Under the pieces are notes generated by a model. It was not told the origin of the DNA and did no database searches. It saw nothing but the letters and a program-made list of their open reading frames with translations. From Candidatus Hodarchaeota archaeon (GTDB taxonomy: Archaea; Asgardarchaeota; Heimdallarchaeia; Hodarchaeales; Hodarchaeaceae), in assembly GCA_016839665.1 (NCBI GenBank), contig JAEOTU010000220.1:1-12500 (forward strand): a stretch of DNA of 12,500 bases, read 5' to 3'. Positions within the stretch are counted from its first letter, which is position 1, and each line of letters starts with the position of its first letter. Below, piece by piece: positions 7,146-12,500 of the stretch. Position numbers and translations under genes: made by a program.

Positions 7146-7162
7146 AATAATCTTTGATTATT
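7146..7162. promoter_or_regulatory. 17-bp inverted repeat ahead of the HEAT-repeat gene
   Basis: AATAATC (7146-7152) and GATTATT (7156-7162) are perfect 7-bp arms around TTT, ending 16 bp before the ATG at 7179. It overlaps the place where a TATA box would sit if the transcript were leaderless or nearly so. An operator is possible, but the DNA is so AT-rich that chance cannot be excluded. Confidence 0.35.
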
Positions 7163-7178
7163 GTTAGAATCCAGAAAC

Positions 7179-8459
7179 ATGCGCAAATTTGGTGAGCTAA
7201 CCGTGATCCCAAACAAAGAGGAAGAAAAAAAAATTGATCCTGCACTTCGGAGAATCATGCAGATACCTGATGACCAAGAATTGCCTCCTGATGCTTTGTG
7301 TGATGTTATGCTTAGAGCGTTAGAGAGTCAACAATTACTTATTCGATCATCAGCAGTAAATCAACTGGTAAGCTTAGGAAAAACTCATCCACAAATGGCT
7401 CTCCCCAAAATACTTGCTGCATTGGATCCATTAATTGATTTTTGGACAGTTAGATTTGGTTCGGTTGAAGCTCTTGGTGAAATCGCAAATAAAGGAACTG
7501 TTGCTCCCCTAATTCAATATTTGAAATTAGATGAGGATCCAGACTTCCGTGCGATGGTTGCGAAACAACTAGGGGAAATGGGAGAAGTTGCTAAAGAAGG
7601 GGGTCCTGGTCTTATTGAAGCATTAACAGATCAAGAAAGTCCTGAAACACGAGAGAATGCAGCTCATGCATTGGGAGTGATCAAAGTTTCTAGTGCTGTA
7701 AAACCTCTGATAAGAGCTCTTGAAAAAGAACGTGAAGAATATGCTCGTCGGGAAATGTGTTGGAGTCTAGGAGAATTGGTAGATGCCAATGCTGTTCCTA
7801 TATTACTAAAATCTTTGAATGACAGTGACAAGGGAACTCGGGGAAACGCTGCTGAAGCCTTAGGTAAAATTAAGAATGGGAATTCTGTTCTTCCCTTATT
7901 ACGTGCCAGTAAGGATAGAGATGTGGATGTTCAAGCTAAAGTTATTTGGGCTTTAAAACAGCTCTCACCTGAAATGATTGTCTCAGAGATTGTGAAAAGT
8001 GCTGAAGGTGATGCATTTGTTGCTATTCAATACTTTGACGACTACTTATTTAATGTTGATAATGATATTATAACTAAACGAGTGAAGGAGAGGAAAGAAC
8101 CTATTGTTACAAAGTATCGGAGCGAGCTGTCGAAAATTAAGTCCGATTTAGAGAATTGTAAAGTCTTTGTTATAGAGACTTTTGCTAAACTTTCTACTCA
8201 GTCAATAGATGACATTAAAGCTCTCTTACAGACGGAAATACAGAGCATCGAATCCAAGATCGCTGGGATCTCCCTTTATAAATTCCGAAAGTATAAATGG
8301 ATTGAGAATGACCTTTTCTTTGATATCGAGCAGGTCGAAAAATTATATAAGGAATCAGGAGTCATGATATCTGAACTACGAGACAACGCTCAAGCTTTAC
8401 TGAAAAGAATGGAAGAAGAACAAAAAAGATCTATAATAGAAGATTCTAATGTTGAATAG
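7179..8459 (+). CDS. HEAT-repeat (PBS-lyase-like) scaffold protein
   Basis: Residues from about 37 to 269 of this 426-residue soluble protein form some seven HEAT-like units of 30-34 residues. They carry the usual 'aVxxLgeig...avxxLixaLxD.d..vR..aa.aLg.i' pattern. Clear examples are 'TVAPLIQYLKLDEDPDFRAM', 'AVKPLIRALEKE...RREMCWSLGEL' and 'AVPILLKSLNDSDKGTRGNA'. Such solenoids bind other proteins; no active-site residues are expected. The C-terminal third (about 300-426) is charged and helical, with a probable coiled coil and a glutamate/lysine-rich tail, so it may dimerise or hold a partner. The ATG at 7179 is preferred to a TTG at 7161. Neither has a good ribosome site, so a short leader or leaderless transcript is likely. 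It lies 268 bp after the preceding gene on the same strand and converges on the DUF2080 gene. The specific role is unknown. Confidence 0.85.
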   Translation: MRKFGELTVIPNKEEEKKIDPALRRIMQIPDDQELPPDALCDVMLRALESQQLLIRSSAVNQLVSLGKTHPQMALPKILAALDPLIDFWTVRFGSVEALGEIANKGTVAPLIQYLKLDEDPDFRAMVAKQLGEMGEVAKEGGPGLIEALTDQESPETRENAAHALGVIKVSSAVKPLIRALEKEREEYARREMCWSLGELVDANAVPILLKSLNDSDKGTRGNAAEALGKIKNGNSVLPLLRASKDRDVDVQAKVIWALKQLSPEMIVSEIVKSAEGDAFVAIQYFDDYLFNVDNDIITKRVKERKEPIVTKYRSELSKIKSDLENCKVFVIETFAKLSTQSIDDIKALLQTEIQSIESKIAGISLYKFRKYKWIENDLFFDIEQVEKLYKESGVMISELRDNAQALLKRMEEEQKRSIIEDSNVE

Positions 8460-8496
8460 GAGATAGAAAGAAAATATATTATTTGTATCGATGTCT

Positions 8497-8643
8497 TTAA
8501 TCCATCCGAATAATTTTCACACGTTTACCAATCCACGATGGAGGTAAATAAACCCGACCACTGTTTCCACTCTTTTTTACTTCTTTCTCTAGCATCTCTT
8601 CTCCATAAACTTCGAATTTACTTTGACGGATGAGCTCACTCAT
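8497..8643 (-). CDS. DUF2080 transposon-associated mini-protein
   Basis: This 48-residue protein begins MSELIRQSKFEVYGEE. The rest (20-48) carries 'KEVKKSGNSGRVYLP', 'SWIGKRVKII' and a final RMD. That is the signature of archaeal DUF2080, described as a putative transposon-encoded or transposase-associated protein. The 'KSGNSGRVYLP..W.GK.V.V' stretch also resembles the swapped-hairpin AbrB/SpoVT DNA-binding fold. AGGAG lies 10 nt before the ATG at 8643. The gene starts 22 bp after the GNAT stop on the same strand, so the two are likely co-transcribed. No transposase frame is found on either side. It may be a remnant of a lost element or a domesticated DNA-binding protein. Family assignment is strong; function is unproven in the family itself. 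Confidence 0.85.
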   Translation of the reverse strand: MSELIRQSKFEVYGEEMLEKEVKKSGNSGRVYLPPSWIGKRVKIIRMD

Positions 8644-8665
8644 TATTGTACAACTCCTGTAGGGA

Positions 8666-9130
8666 TTATCCAATATTTAATTCCAATGTTAAGTAAGTAG
8701 ATAGGTTGAATCCAACAGAGCTAAAGAATTCGACTAGATCACCCCAATTCCACGCGCACACTGTCCGAATTGTTTTTATTCCCTTTTGAGAGAAGTATGA
8801 AATAACTTGCTTTACTAGCGCTGTTCCAACTCCTTGATCTTGATAAGTGGGGTCAACACCCAGTAATATGATCCAAGCACTGAGATCATCTTTCCCGTAA
8901 ATATACACCTTGGTTTCAGCGATAAGATATCCAATGAGTTTCCCATCAGAAGAATATGCACCAAGACTCTCTTCACCATGTTTTTCAATTTGATCTCGCA
9001 ATTGTTCTAGAAATAACTTAGAGCGTTTTCGTCGAAGAATTTGTTCATCAATTTTAATGATAGTATCAATATCATCTACTGTTAGAGGTCGAAATGTCAA
9101 TTGTTTATTCAGTTCTTTAGTCAGCCCCAT
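8666..9130 (-). CDS. GNAT-family N-acetyltransferase
   Basis: This 154-residue cytoplasmic enzyme should transfer acetyl from acetyl-CoA to an amine. The GNAT fold is seen in order: an N-terminal strand and helix ('LTFRPLTVDDIDTIIKID', 11-28), a central strand ('GKLIGYLIAETKVYI', 63-77), and beta4 ('AWIILLGVDPTYQ', 85-97). The pyrophosphate-binding loop is 'QDQGVGTAL' (97-105), the Q/RxxGxG/A motif A. The C-terminal 'EFFSSVGF' (134-141) matches the usual FY...GF. The substrate cannot be told; general RimI-like or small-molecule GNATs look similar. The ATG at 9130 is chosen over a TTG at 9139, although its ribosome site (GAG 9 nt upstream) is weak. It is 192 bp behind the M28 gene and 22 bp ahead of the DUF2080 gene. 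A GNAT toxin with a small DNA-binding partner is conceivable, but the gene order and sequence do not favour it. Confidence 0.88.
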   Translation of the reverse strand: MGLTKELNKQLTFRPLTVDDIDTIIKIDEQILRRKRSKLFLEQLRDQIEKHGEESLGAYSSDGKLIGYLIAETKVYIYGKDDLSAWIILLGVDPTYQDQGVGTALVKQVISYFSQKGIKTIRTVCAWNWGDLVEFFSSVGFNLSTYLTLELNIG

Positions 9131-9226
9131 AATCGTCAACTCTTATTCTGTTTTGTTTGGTTTGTATTAACAAAATAAATACTTTGTCGCTTCATCCATT
9201 TTTGTTCATATTTAGAGCAATTTGGT

Positions 9227-9235
9227 AAAAAAAAA
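9227..9235 (-). terminator. T-tract terminator candidate after the M28 gene
   Basis: The plus strand has nine A in a row followed by TTAAA, so the minus-strand transcript would contain TTTAA followed by T9. It lies about 90 nt past the M28 stop codon. Archaeal RNA polymerase releases at such T-tracts without a hairpin. Confidence 0.35.
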
Positions 9236-9322
9236 TTAAATTGATGAATAGTGATCTCAAGGTTGGAATACAAACAGAGAGAAGAGGTGTCTAAAAATGA
9301 GATATTTTCATATCTATCCTTC

Positions 9323-10438
9323 TCATATTCTTGATATCTTTCTTTTACGATTTAGAATTCCCAATATCAATAGTAAAGTTCCACTCATCCAATCAAACAA
9401 TATAAGCTGTGTTTGAAAAGTGAAAGATGTTAGGCTTGAAAACCACTCGTTTGAGGTTGAAAATCGGAATAATACAGATTCTAAAGTCCATCCAACAGCT
9501 TGAAGAGTTCTTTCATCAATAAAAGTCATGTTATCAAAAGTTGTGTGCCATGGTTTATAACGAGTGCCAAATTCATCGATTATATCAATAGCAGGGACTC
9601 CCTTTTCTAAAATAGGGATGTGGTCATCAATTATACCTCGTCCTGATTGATTGAGGAAATAATTATTATATCCTAAAGCACTTGCTTCATTCCAAATTTT
9701 GGTAACAAGATCAGCTGCATATATATCAGAATTTTTTTCTCGTTTAAATGTAGCATTCTTTCCAGCAACCATATCAAGCAGAATAGCGAATGAGATATCT
9801 TGATTCAAAAACTCTTCTGAGTTAACAAAAAATCGCGATCCAAGTATCCAATCCCACCCATATATATTTCCTTGGTCTTCTCCATCAAAAAAAACAAGTT
9901 TGAAATTGGTTACATTATAGTATTCAAGCATTATTCTTCCTAATTCTAGTACCATGGCAACTCCTGATGCACCATCATTTGCACCTAGGACTGGTTGCTT
10001 TCTTTTCTGGGAATCTGGATCTTTATCAGCCCATAACCGTGTATCATAATGAGCACATAAAATAAAAAATGGTTGAGTTGAATCTAGATCAATTGGTCTA
10101 CATATAATGTTTACTAAAGATATATTTTGATTTTCCATCCAAATTTTCGAGAAATTCTGATATGAAATAACCCATTCATGGTCTGGTAAGAGCTCGGAAG
10201 CGATTAAGAGTCTAGTTTTTTCAATTCCATCGGAACCAGGATAACGAGGACCAATATCAACTTGCTTCTGAATAATTTCATAAGCTCTGGTTCTATTGAA
10301 ATCAAAATGATCTTGTGCTAAAATTATATTTTTTGGTGGGAAACTACTCGAAACGGAGAGAGGGGCTACAACAGAAGAGTTCCATAAAATACACACAAGT
10401 AATATGATCCATTTATTTGGATTCATCTTGATTTTCAT
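9323..10438 (-). CDS. Membrane-anchored M28 glutaminyl-peptide cyclotransferase-like enzyme
   Basis: This 371-residue zinc enzyme is related to animal and plant glutaminyl cyclases and M28 aminopeptidases. A basic start and hydrophobic stretch (about 10-30) look like a signal peptide or N-terminal anchor. A second hydrophobic stretch (345-362) followed by NRKRK looks like a C-terminal membrane anchor. The catalytic domain (about 48-325) would lie outside the cell. Metal and active-site candidates are H130 and D132 ('CAHYDTR'), D155 ('GANDGASG'), E187-D188 ('FFDGEDQG'), D222 ('LLDMVAG') and H298 ('PWHTTFDN'). 'YGWDWILGSRFF' and 'DDHIPILEKGVPAIDIID' follow the glutaminyl cyclase pattern closely. 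The zinc glutamate of human QC appears here as D188. It may cyclise N-terminal glutamine or act as an aminopeptidase. The start overlaps the preceding gene by 26 bp with no clear ribosome site, so translation is probably coupled; M5 at 10426 is an alternative start. Confidence 0.88.
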   Translation of the reverse strand: MKIKMNPNKWIILLVCILWNSSVVAPLSVSSSFPPKNIILAQDHFDFNRTRAYEIIQKQVDIGPRYPGSDGIEKTRLLIASELLPDHEWVISYQNFSKIWMENQNISLVNIICRPIDLDSTQPFFILCAHYDTRLWADKDPDSQKRKQPVLGANDGASGVAMVLELGRIMLEYYNVTNFKLVFFDGEDQGNIYGWDWILGSRFFVNSEEFLNQDISFAILLDMVAGKNATFKREKNSDIYAADLVTKIWNEASALGYNNYFLNQSGRGIIDDHIPILEKGVPAIDIIDEFGTRYKPWHTTFDNMTFIDERTLQAVGWTLESVLFRFSTSNEWFSSLTSFTFQTQLILFDWMSGTLLLILGILNRKRKISRI

Positions 10439-11315
10439 TATTTTTCGACGCTTCCCAATCTGCTACGATGTCACGGGCCTCATTAGCATATTTCACAGCT
10501 TTTTCACTAATTTGCGGATCTAAAGCTTCCGTACTTTCCGCATTTTCTATCTGTCTAATATTCTCATCAGCAATTTCAGAATACTCTTCCAATTGTTCAC
10601 TCTTTGCTGCCTCACTAGCAATTCTCAAAGCGTCTAATGCTTCTTGGAATTTTCGATCCTTCGCAGATATAAGTCCCTTAGCAATCAAACCTGAAATCAT
10701 TGCTTCAATTTTGTCAGAAGCTAAAGATCTTTTAAGGATTTCATCAATGTCTGTTACATCTAAGTTGATTGTTTTCCCTTTTTCAACAGTATCAACATCA
10801 ATAGACTCCAAGAGGTTTGACGATTTCGCTGCTTCTCTAATGAATTGCCTTGTTTGATCTAATGCTTGTGAAAATTCTTGGGAAGAAGATTGAATTATAG
10901 CTCCTACCTCTCGAACAATTTTCTGGCTTTCAGCTCCAATTTTTTCAATCAAGGATCCAACAACACCAGAAAAAGATCCTTTTGAAAGTTGTTCCTGGAA
11001 TTTTAAGATTTCTTGTACGAGGAAATCTGATGATACATCAATGGGTTCAAGATAAACAGATACTGAAACCTGCTTTTTTGAAAACTCTAACAACACAATT
11101 TGCTTTTTCTTGAACCGCTCTCGTATAGAAATTAATAAAGCACTTTTCAAATCATTCAAGGCATAGGTTCGCTCTAGGTCTGGATCACGGTTCTGAGGAA
11201 TGAAAATGATTTTATTCTTCTCTAAACTTAGCATTCCTTTGACATTTTTAATATCAGTTGAGGGATCCTCTTGTTTAAGGGTAGCACGAAATTTTTTTAT
11301 GTCCTCTTCTTCCAA
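10413..11315 (-). CDS. PH/GRAM-like protein with coiled helices and TPR-like hairpin
   Basis: This 300-residue soluble acidic protein is not in a family I can name. Residues about 25-108 alternate strands and end in a helix ('GMLSLEKNKIIFIPQ', 'RTYALNDLKSALLIS', 'KKKQIVLLEFS', 'VSVSVYLEP', 'SDFLVQEILKF'). That is the order of a PH or GRAM-like domain. A serine- and glutamine-rich helical segment follows (111-166). Then comes a helical pair at 203-256 ('GLISAKDRKFQEALDALRIA...'), which looks like a TPR hairpin. The tail is acidic. The start is TTG at 11315: an in-frame TGA lies just upstream, no earlier start exists, and GGTGAT is 6 nt ahead. It overlaps the M28 gene by 26 bp, so the two proteins are probably made together and may act on the same membrane process. 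Fold assignments are by eye. Confidence 0.75.
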   Translation of the reverse strand: MEEEDIKKFRATLKQEDPSTDIKNVKGMLSLEKNKIIFIPQNRDPDLERTYALNDLKSALLISIRERFKKKQIVLLEFSKKQVSVSVYLEPIDVSSDFLVQEILKFQEQLSKGSFSGVVGSLIEKIGAESQKIVREVGAIIQSSSQEFSQALDQTRQFIREAAKSSNLLESIDVDTVEKGKTINLDVTDIDEILKRSLASDKIEAMISGLIAKGLISAKDRKFQEALDALRIASEAAKSEQLEEYSEIADENIRQIENAESTEALDPQISEKAVKYANEARDIVADWEASKNNENQDESK

Positions 11316-11321
11316 AGTTGT

Positions 11322-11327
11322 ATCACC
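11322..11327 (-). promoter_or_regulatory. Strong ribosome site for a TTG start
   Basis: On the minus strand GGTGAT, a perfect part of the GGAGGTGATC complement to the 16S rRNA tail, precedes the TTG at 11315 by 6 nt. It supports TTG as the real start of the PH-like gene, since no ATG or GTG is available in frame before the upstream stop. Confidence 0.6.
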
Positions 11328-11511
11328 AGATCATTAGTTAATCTTACAAGCTTTCTTTATGGTTCTTTATCATCTTTCGAAACAGAAATATTAATTTTAA
11401 ATTACTTCTCGACCAAACCAGTCTTATGAAAAAATACAAACAACCTTCTGCCAAATGCATGGAATAAGCTAGATAACAAATGGAAACAAATAAAAAACGT
11501 CGTATATGCTA

Positions 11512-11526
11512 TTATTAATATAATAA
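11512..11526 (+). promoter_or_regulatory. TATA-like region of the Nudix gene
   Basis: TTATTA and TAATAA flank a central ATA, making a 15-bp AT-only palindrome with a TATA-like core about 40 bp ahead of the GTG at 11563. Transcription would start near 11540-11548. Composition makes this weak. Confidence 0.35.
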
Positions 11527-11533
11527 GTAGCCA

Positions 11534-11547
11534 TTCTTAATTAAGAA
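11534..11547. promoter_or_regulatory. 14-bp perfect palindrome over the Nudix transcription start
   Basis: TTCTTAA and TTAAGAA abut with no spacer. The site lies between the TATA-like region and the ribosome site at 11551-11554, where a bound repressor would block transcription start. It is short and AT-rich, so chance remains possible. Confidence 0.4.
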
Positions 11548-11550
11548 AAT

Positions 11551-11554
11551 GAGG
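11551..11554 (+). promoter_or_regulatory. Ribosome site for the Nudix GTG start
   Basis: GAGG lies 8 nt before GTG at 11563. The nearby ATG at 11549 is in another frame and overlaps the site, and no in-frame ATG exists upstream. Confidence 0.55.
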
Positions 11555-11562
11555 AATCTTCA

Positions 11563-12018
11563 GTGGTGACACCCGAGCAGGAATCTCTTCCCCCGTTTGA
11601 CGAAATTTCCTGTGGTGGTGTACCAGTTTTCTTTAGTAAAAAGGAGAAACCGCTCTTTCTGCTTGTACAACATCATGGACCCTATAGGTATTGGGCTTTC
11701 CCGAAGGGACGGCAAGATGAAGGTGAATCTTACGAACAAACTGCAATCCGAGAGATTCGGGAAGAAACAGGCCAAAAAAACTTTAAGATTATAAAAAGGT
11801 TGATTAGTGATTCAATCTATTTTCCTAAGCGAGGTCCAAAAACAATTGTCAAAAAAGTAGTATTCTTCTTAGTTAGGTTTTTTTCTAAAGAAATTAAAAT
11901 ATCCAAAGAACATACCAATTGGCGTTGGTCAACTTTTGAAGAAGCTATGGATTTGCTTTCCTTCGAGGATTATCAGCGGGTATTGAGAGAATCACAAGAA
12001 TTCCTTATGACTGAATAG
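11563..12018 (+). CDS. Nudix hydrolase, Ap4A hydrolase-like
   Basis: This 151-residue cytoplasmic enzyme carries a complete Nudix box at 49-70: G49, E55, R63-E64, E67-E68 and G70, in the order Gx5Ex7REUxEExG. The final hydrophobic position is Q71. The start 'SCGGVPVFF' (16-24), 'FLLVQHH' (32-38), 'WAFPKGRQDEGES' (44-56) and the end 'EHTNWRWSTFEEAMDLLSFEDYQRVL' region (116-141) are as in asymmetric bis(5'-nucleosyl)-tetraphosphatases (NUDT2 type). These cut Ap4A to AMP and ATP. Other nucleoside polyphosphates are possible substrates. The C-terminal aromatic and basic positions that stack on the base in that subfamily seem present, but I cannot verify this. Translation starts at GTG 11563, or at the next codon, which is also GTG. 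The gene is divergent from the PH-like gene and converges on the RDD gene. Confidence 0.9.
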   Translation: MVTPEQESLPPFDEISCGGVPVFFSKKEKPLFLLVQHHGPYRYWAFPKGRQDEGESYEQTAIREIREETGQKNFKIIKRLISDSIYFPKRGPKTIVKKVVFFLVRFFSKEIKISKEHTNWRWSTFEEAMDLLSFEDYQRVLRESQEFLMTE

Positions 12019-12060
12019 AGTATCTAGGAGATGAATCACTTGGGGAGGTGACAATTATAG

Positions 12061-12122
12061 AAAAATACCTGAAAATTAAAGTAAAAAATAAAAAAAGAAA
12101 ATTGGGAGAAGTTAAAACTTCT
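12061..12122 (-). terminator. Hairpin plus T-rich terminator of the RDD gene
   Basis: AGAAGTT (12107-12113) and AACTTCT (12116-12122) form a 7-bp inverted repeat that reaches into the RDD stop codon. Beyond it, on the minus-strand transcript, is a long T-rich tract (A-rich on the plus strand, 12061-12104, including runs of six and seven). This is a convincing end for the minus-strand gene. It sits in the 103-bp gap between two convergent genes. Confidence 0.6.
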
Positions 12123-12500
12123 TATACTCTACCTGAAACAAATTGGGGAGATTCTTCCTTCTCCTTTTGTTGCACAATTACAACTGTTTTAGCCATTCTT
12201 TGGGTAAGTCTTTGCTCAAGATTTGGAACTTGACTCTCATCTCGTGTTATCCAGCCCAGAATAACATCAAAAGGTAATAAGAATGCCTTTCCAAAAGCTG
12301 ATAGAAGGATCTCTTGGATAGTAGGTCGTTCACCAGAGCGTTCTGAGACAACCTCAAGATTCAGGATCATCTTTCCAATAGTTTGGCCATAATAAAATTC
12401 CATTAATACACAATAAGCAAAGAAAACTGCTGAAGAAGGCCCAAAAGTAAAGAACCATTGGGGAGGACTCCAAACACCAAATGACCACCAATCCCAGTTA
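12122..12500 (-). CDS. RDD-family membrane protein, 5' part outside the window
   Basis: The frame runs open through the window edge; the first complete codon begins at 12499, and at least 125 residues are visible. A tryptophan- and phenylalanine-rich membrane segment ('WFFTFGPSSAVFFAYCVLM') leads into 'EFYYGQTIGKMILNLEVV', the second signature of RDD domains (the G.T.GK...L.V motif). A further hydrophobic helix (about 'ILLSAFGKAFLLPFDVILGWI') follows, with a charged C-terminal tail ending in glutamate and lysine repeats. The family is thought to include transporters or membrane partners, but its role is mostly unknown. The ATG at 12401-12403 is internal to the domain and is not the start, because the membrane helix lies ahead of it. 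The first RDD helix, with the arginine-aspartate pair, must be beyond the window. Confidence 0.82.
   Translation of the reverse strand, partial: NWDWWSFGVWSPPQWFFTFGPSSAVFFAYCVLMEFYYGQTIGKMILNLEVVSERSGERPTIQEILLSAFGKAFLLPFDVILGWITRDESQVPNLEQRLTQRMAKTVVIVQQKEKEESPQFVSGRV

Noticed and set aside
8666..9130. GNAT toxin of a toxin-antitoxin pair with the DUF2080 protein
   Set aside because: The partner is not a ribbon-helix-helix antitoxin, it follows rather than precedes the GNAT gene, and the GNAT looks like an ordinary acetyltransferase. Kept only as a remote alternative.
10468..10857. Plus-strand 129-codon frame
   Set aside because: It is wholly opposite the PH/TPR-like gene, and its serine/alanine-rich composition is what antisense of that gene gives.
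12048..12233. Plus-strand 61-codon frame starting at GTG after a good ribosome-like motif
   Set aside because: The GTG lies inside the ribosome motif itself. The lysine-rich beginning is just the antisense of a T-rich terminator, and the rest lies opposite the RDD coding sequence.

Overview
This window looks like a piece of an archaeal chromosome. It is AT-rich (about two thirds A+T by eye), uses ATG, GTG and TTG starts with GGAGGTGA-type ribosome binding sites, and has TATA-like promoters. It also carries archaeal-type families: a Pyrococcus-like alanine aminotransferase, a DUF2080 mini-protein, a stand-alone roadblock/LC7 protein and a COG2232-like ATP-grasp relative. The roadblock protein, a PH/GRAM-like protein and a glutaminyl-cyclase-like M28 enzyme together fit an Asgard archaeon best. 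That placement is inference; no rRNA or other marker gene is present.

Layout. Positions 1-5200 are sparsely coded: a small minus-strand protein resembling DUF5752 (6-419), a degenerate ATP-grasp-like protein (876-2051, minus), a zinc-ribbon orphan (2477-3181, plus) and a roadblock/LC7 protein with a helical extension (4080-4769, minus). Gaps of 425 to 898 bp separate them. Several gaps hold inverted repeats but no recognisable RNA gene.

Positions 5124-8459 are a plus-strand block: a 25-bp perfect palindrome, a TATA-like box, the aminotransferase gene, an unknown beta-rich protein 11 bp behind it, and a HEAT-repeat protein with a coiled C-terminus.

Positions 8497-11315 are a minus-strand block. 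A PH-like/TPR-like protein overlaps a secreted or membrane-anchored M28 glutaminyl-cyclase-like enzyme by 26 bp. Then come a GNAT acetyltransferase and, 22 bp behind it, a 48-residue DUF2080 gene. DUF2080 proteins are usually found with transposases, but none is here.

Positions 11534-12018 hold an Ap4A-hydrolase-like Nudix gene (plus) behind a 14-bp palindrome. It converges on a 5'-truncated RDD membrane protein (minus) that ends in a hairpin plus T-rich terminator.

No tRNA, rRNA, CRISPR array or complete insertion sequence was found. No multi-gene defence system or similar novel system is evident. The best leads are the palindromic operator candidate of the aminotransferase gene, the orphan DUF2080 gene behind a GNAT gene, the eukaryote-like glutaminyl cyclase with its PH-like operon partner, the possible leader hairpin of the degenerate ATP-grasp gene, and the less AT-rich island at 3640-3850.
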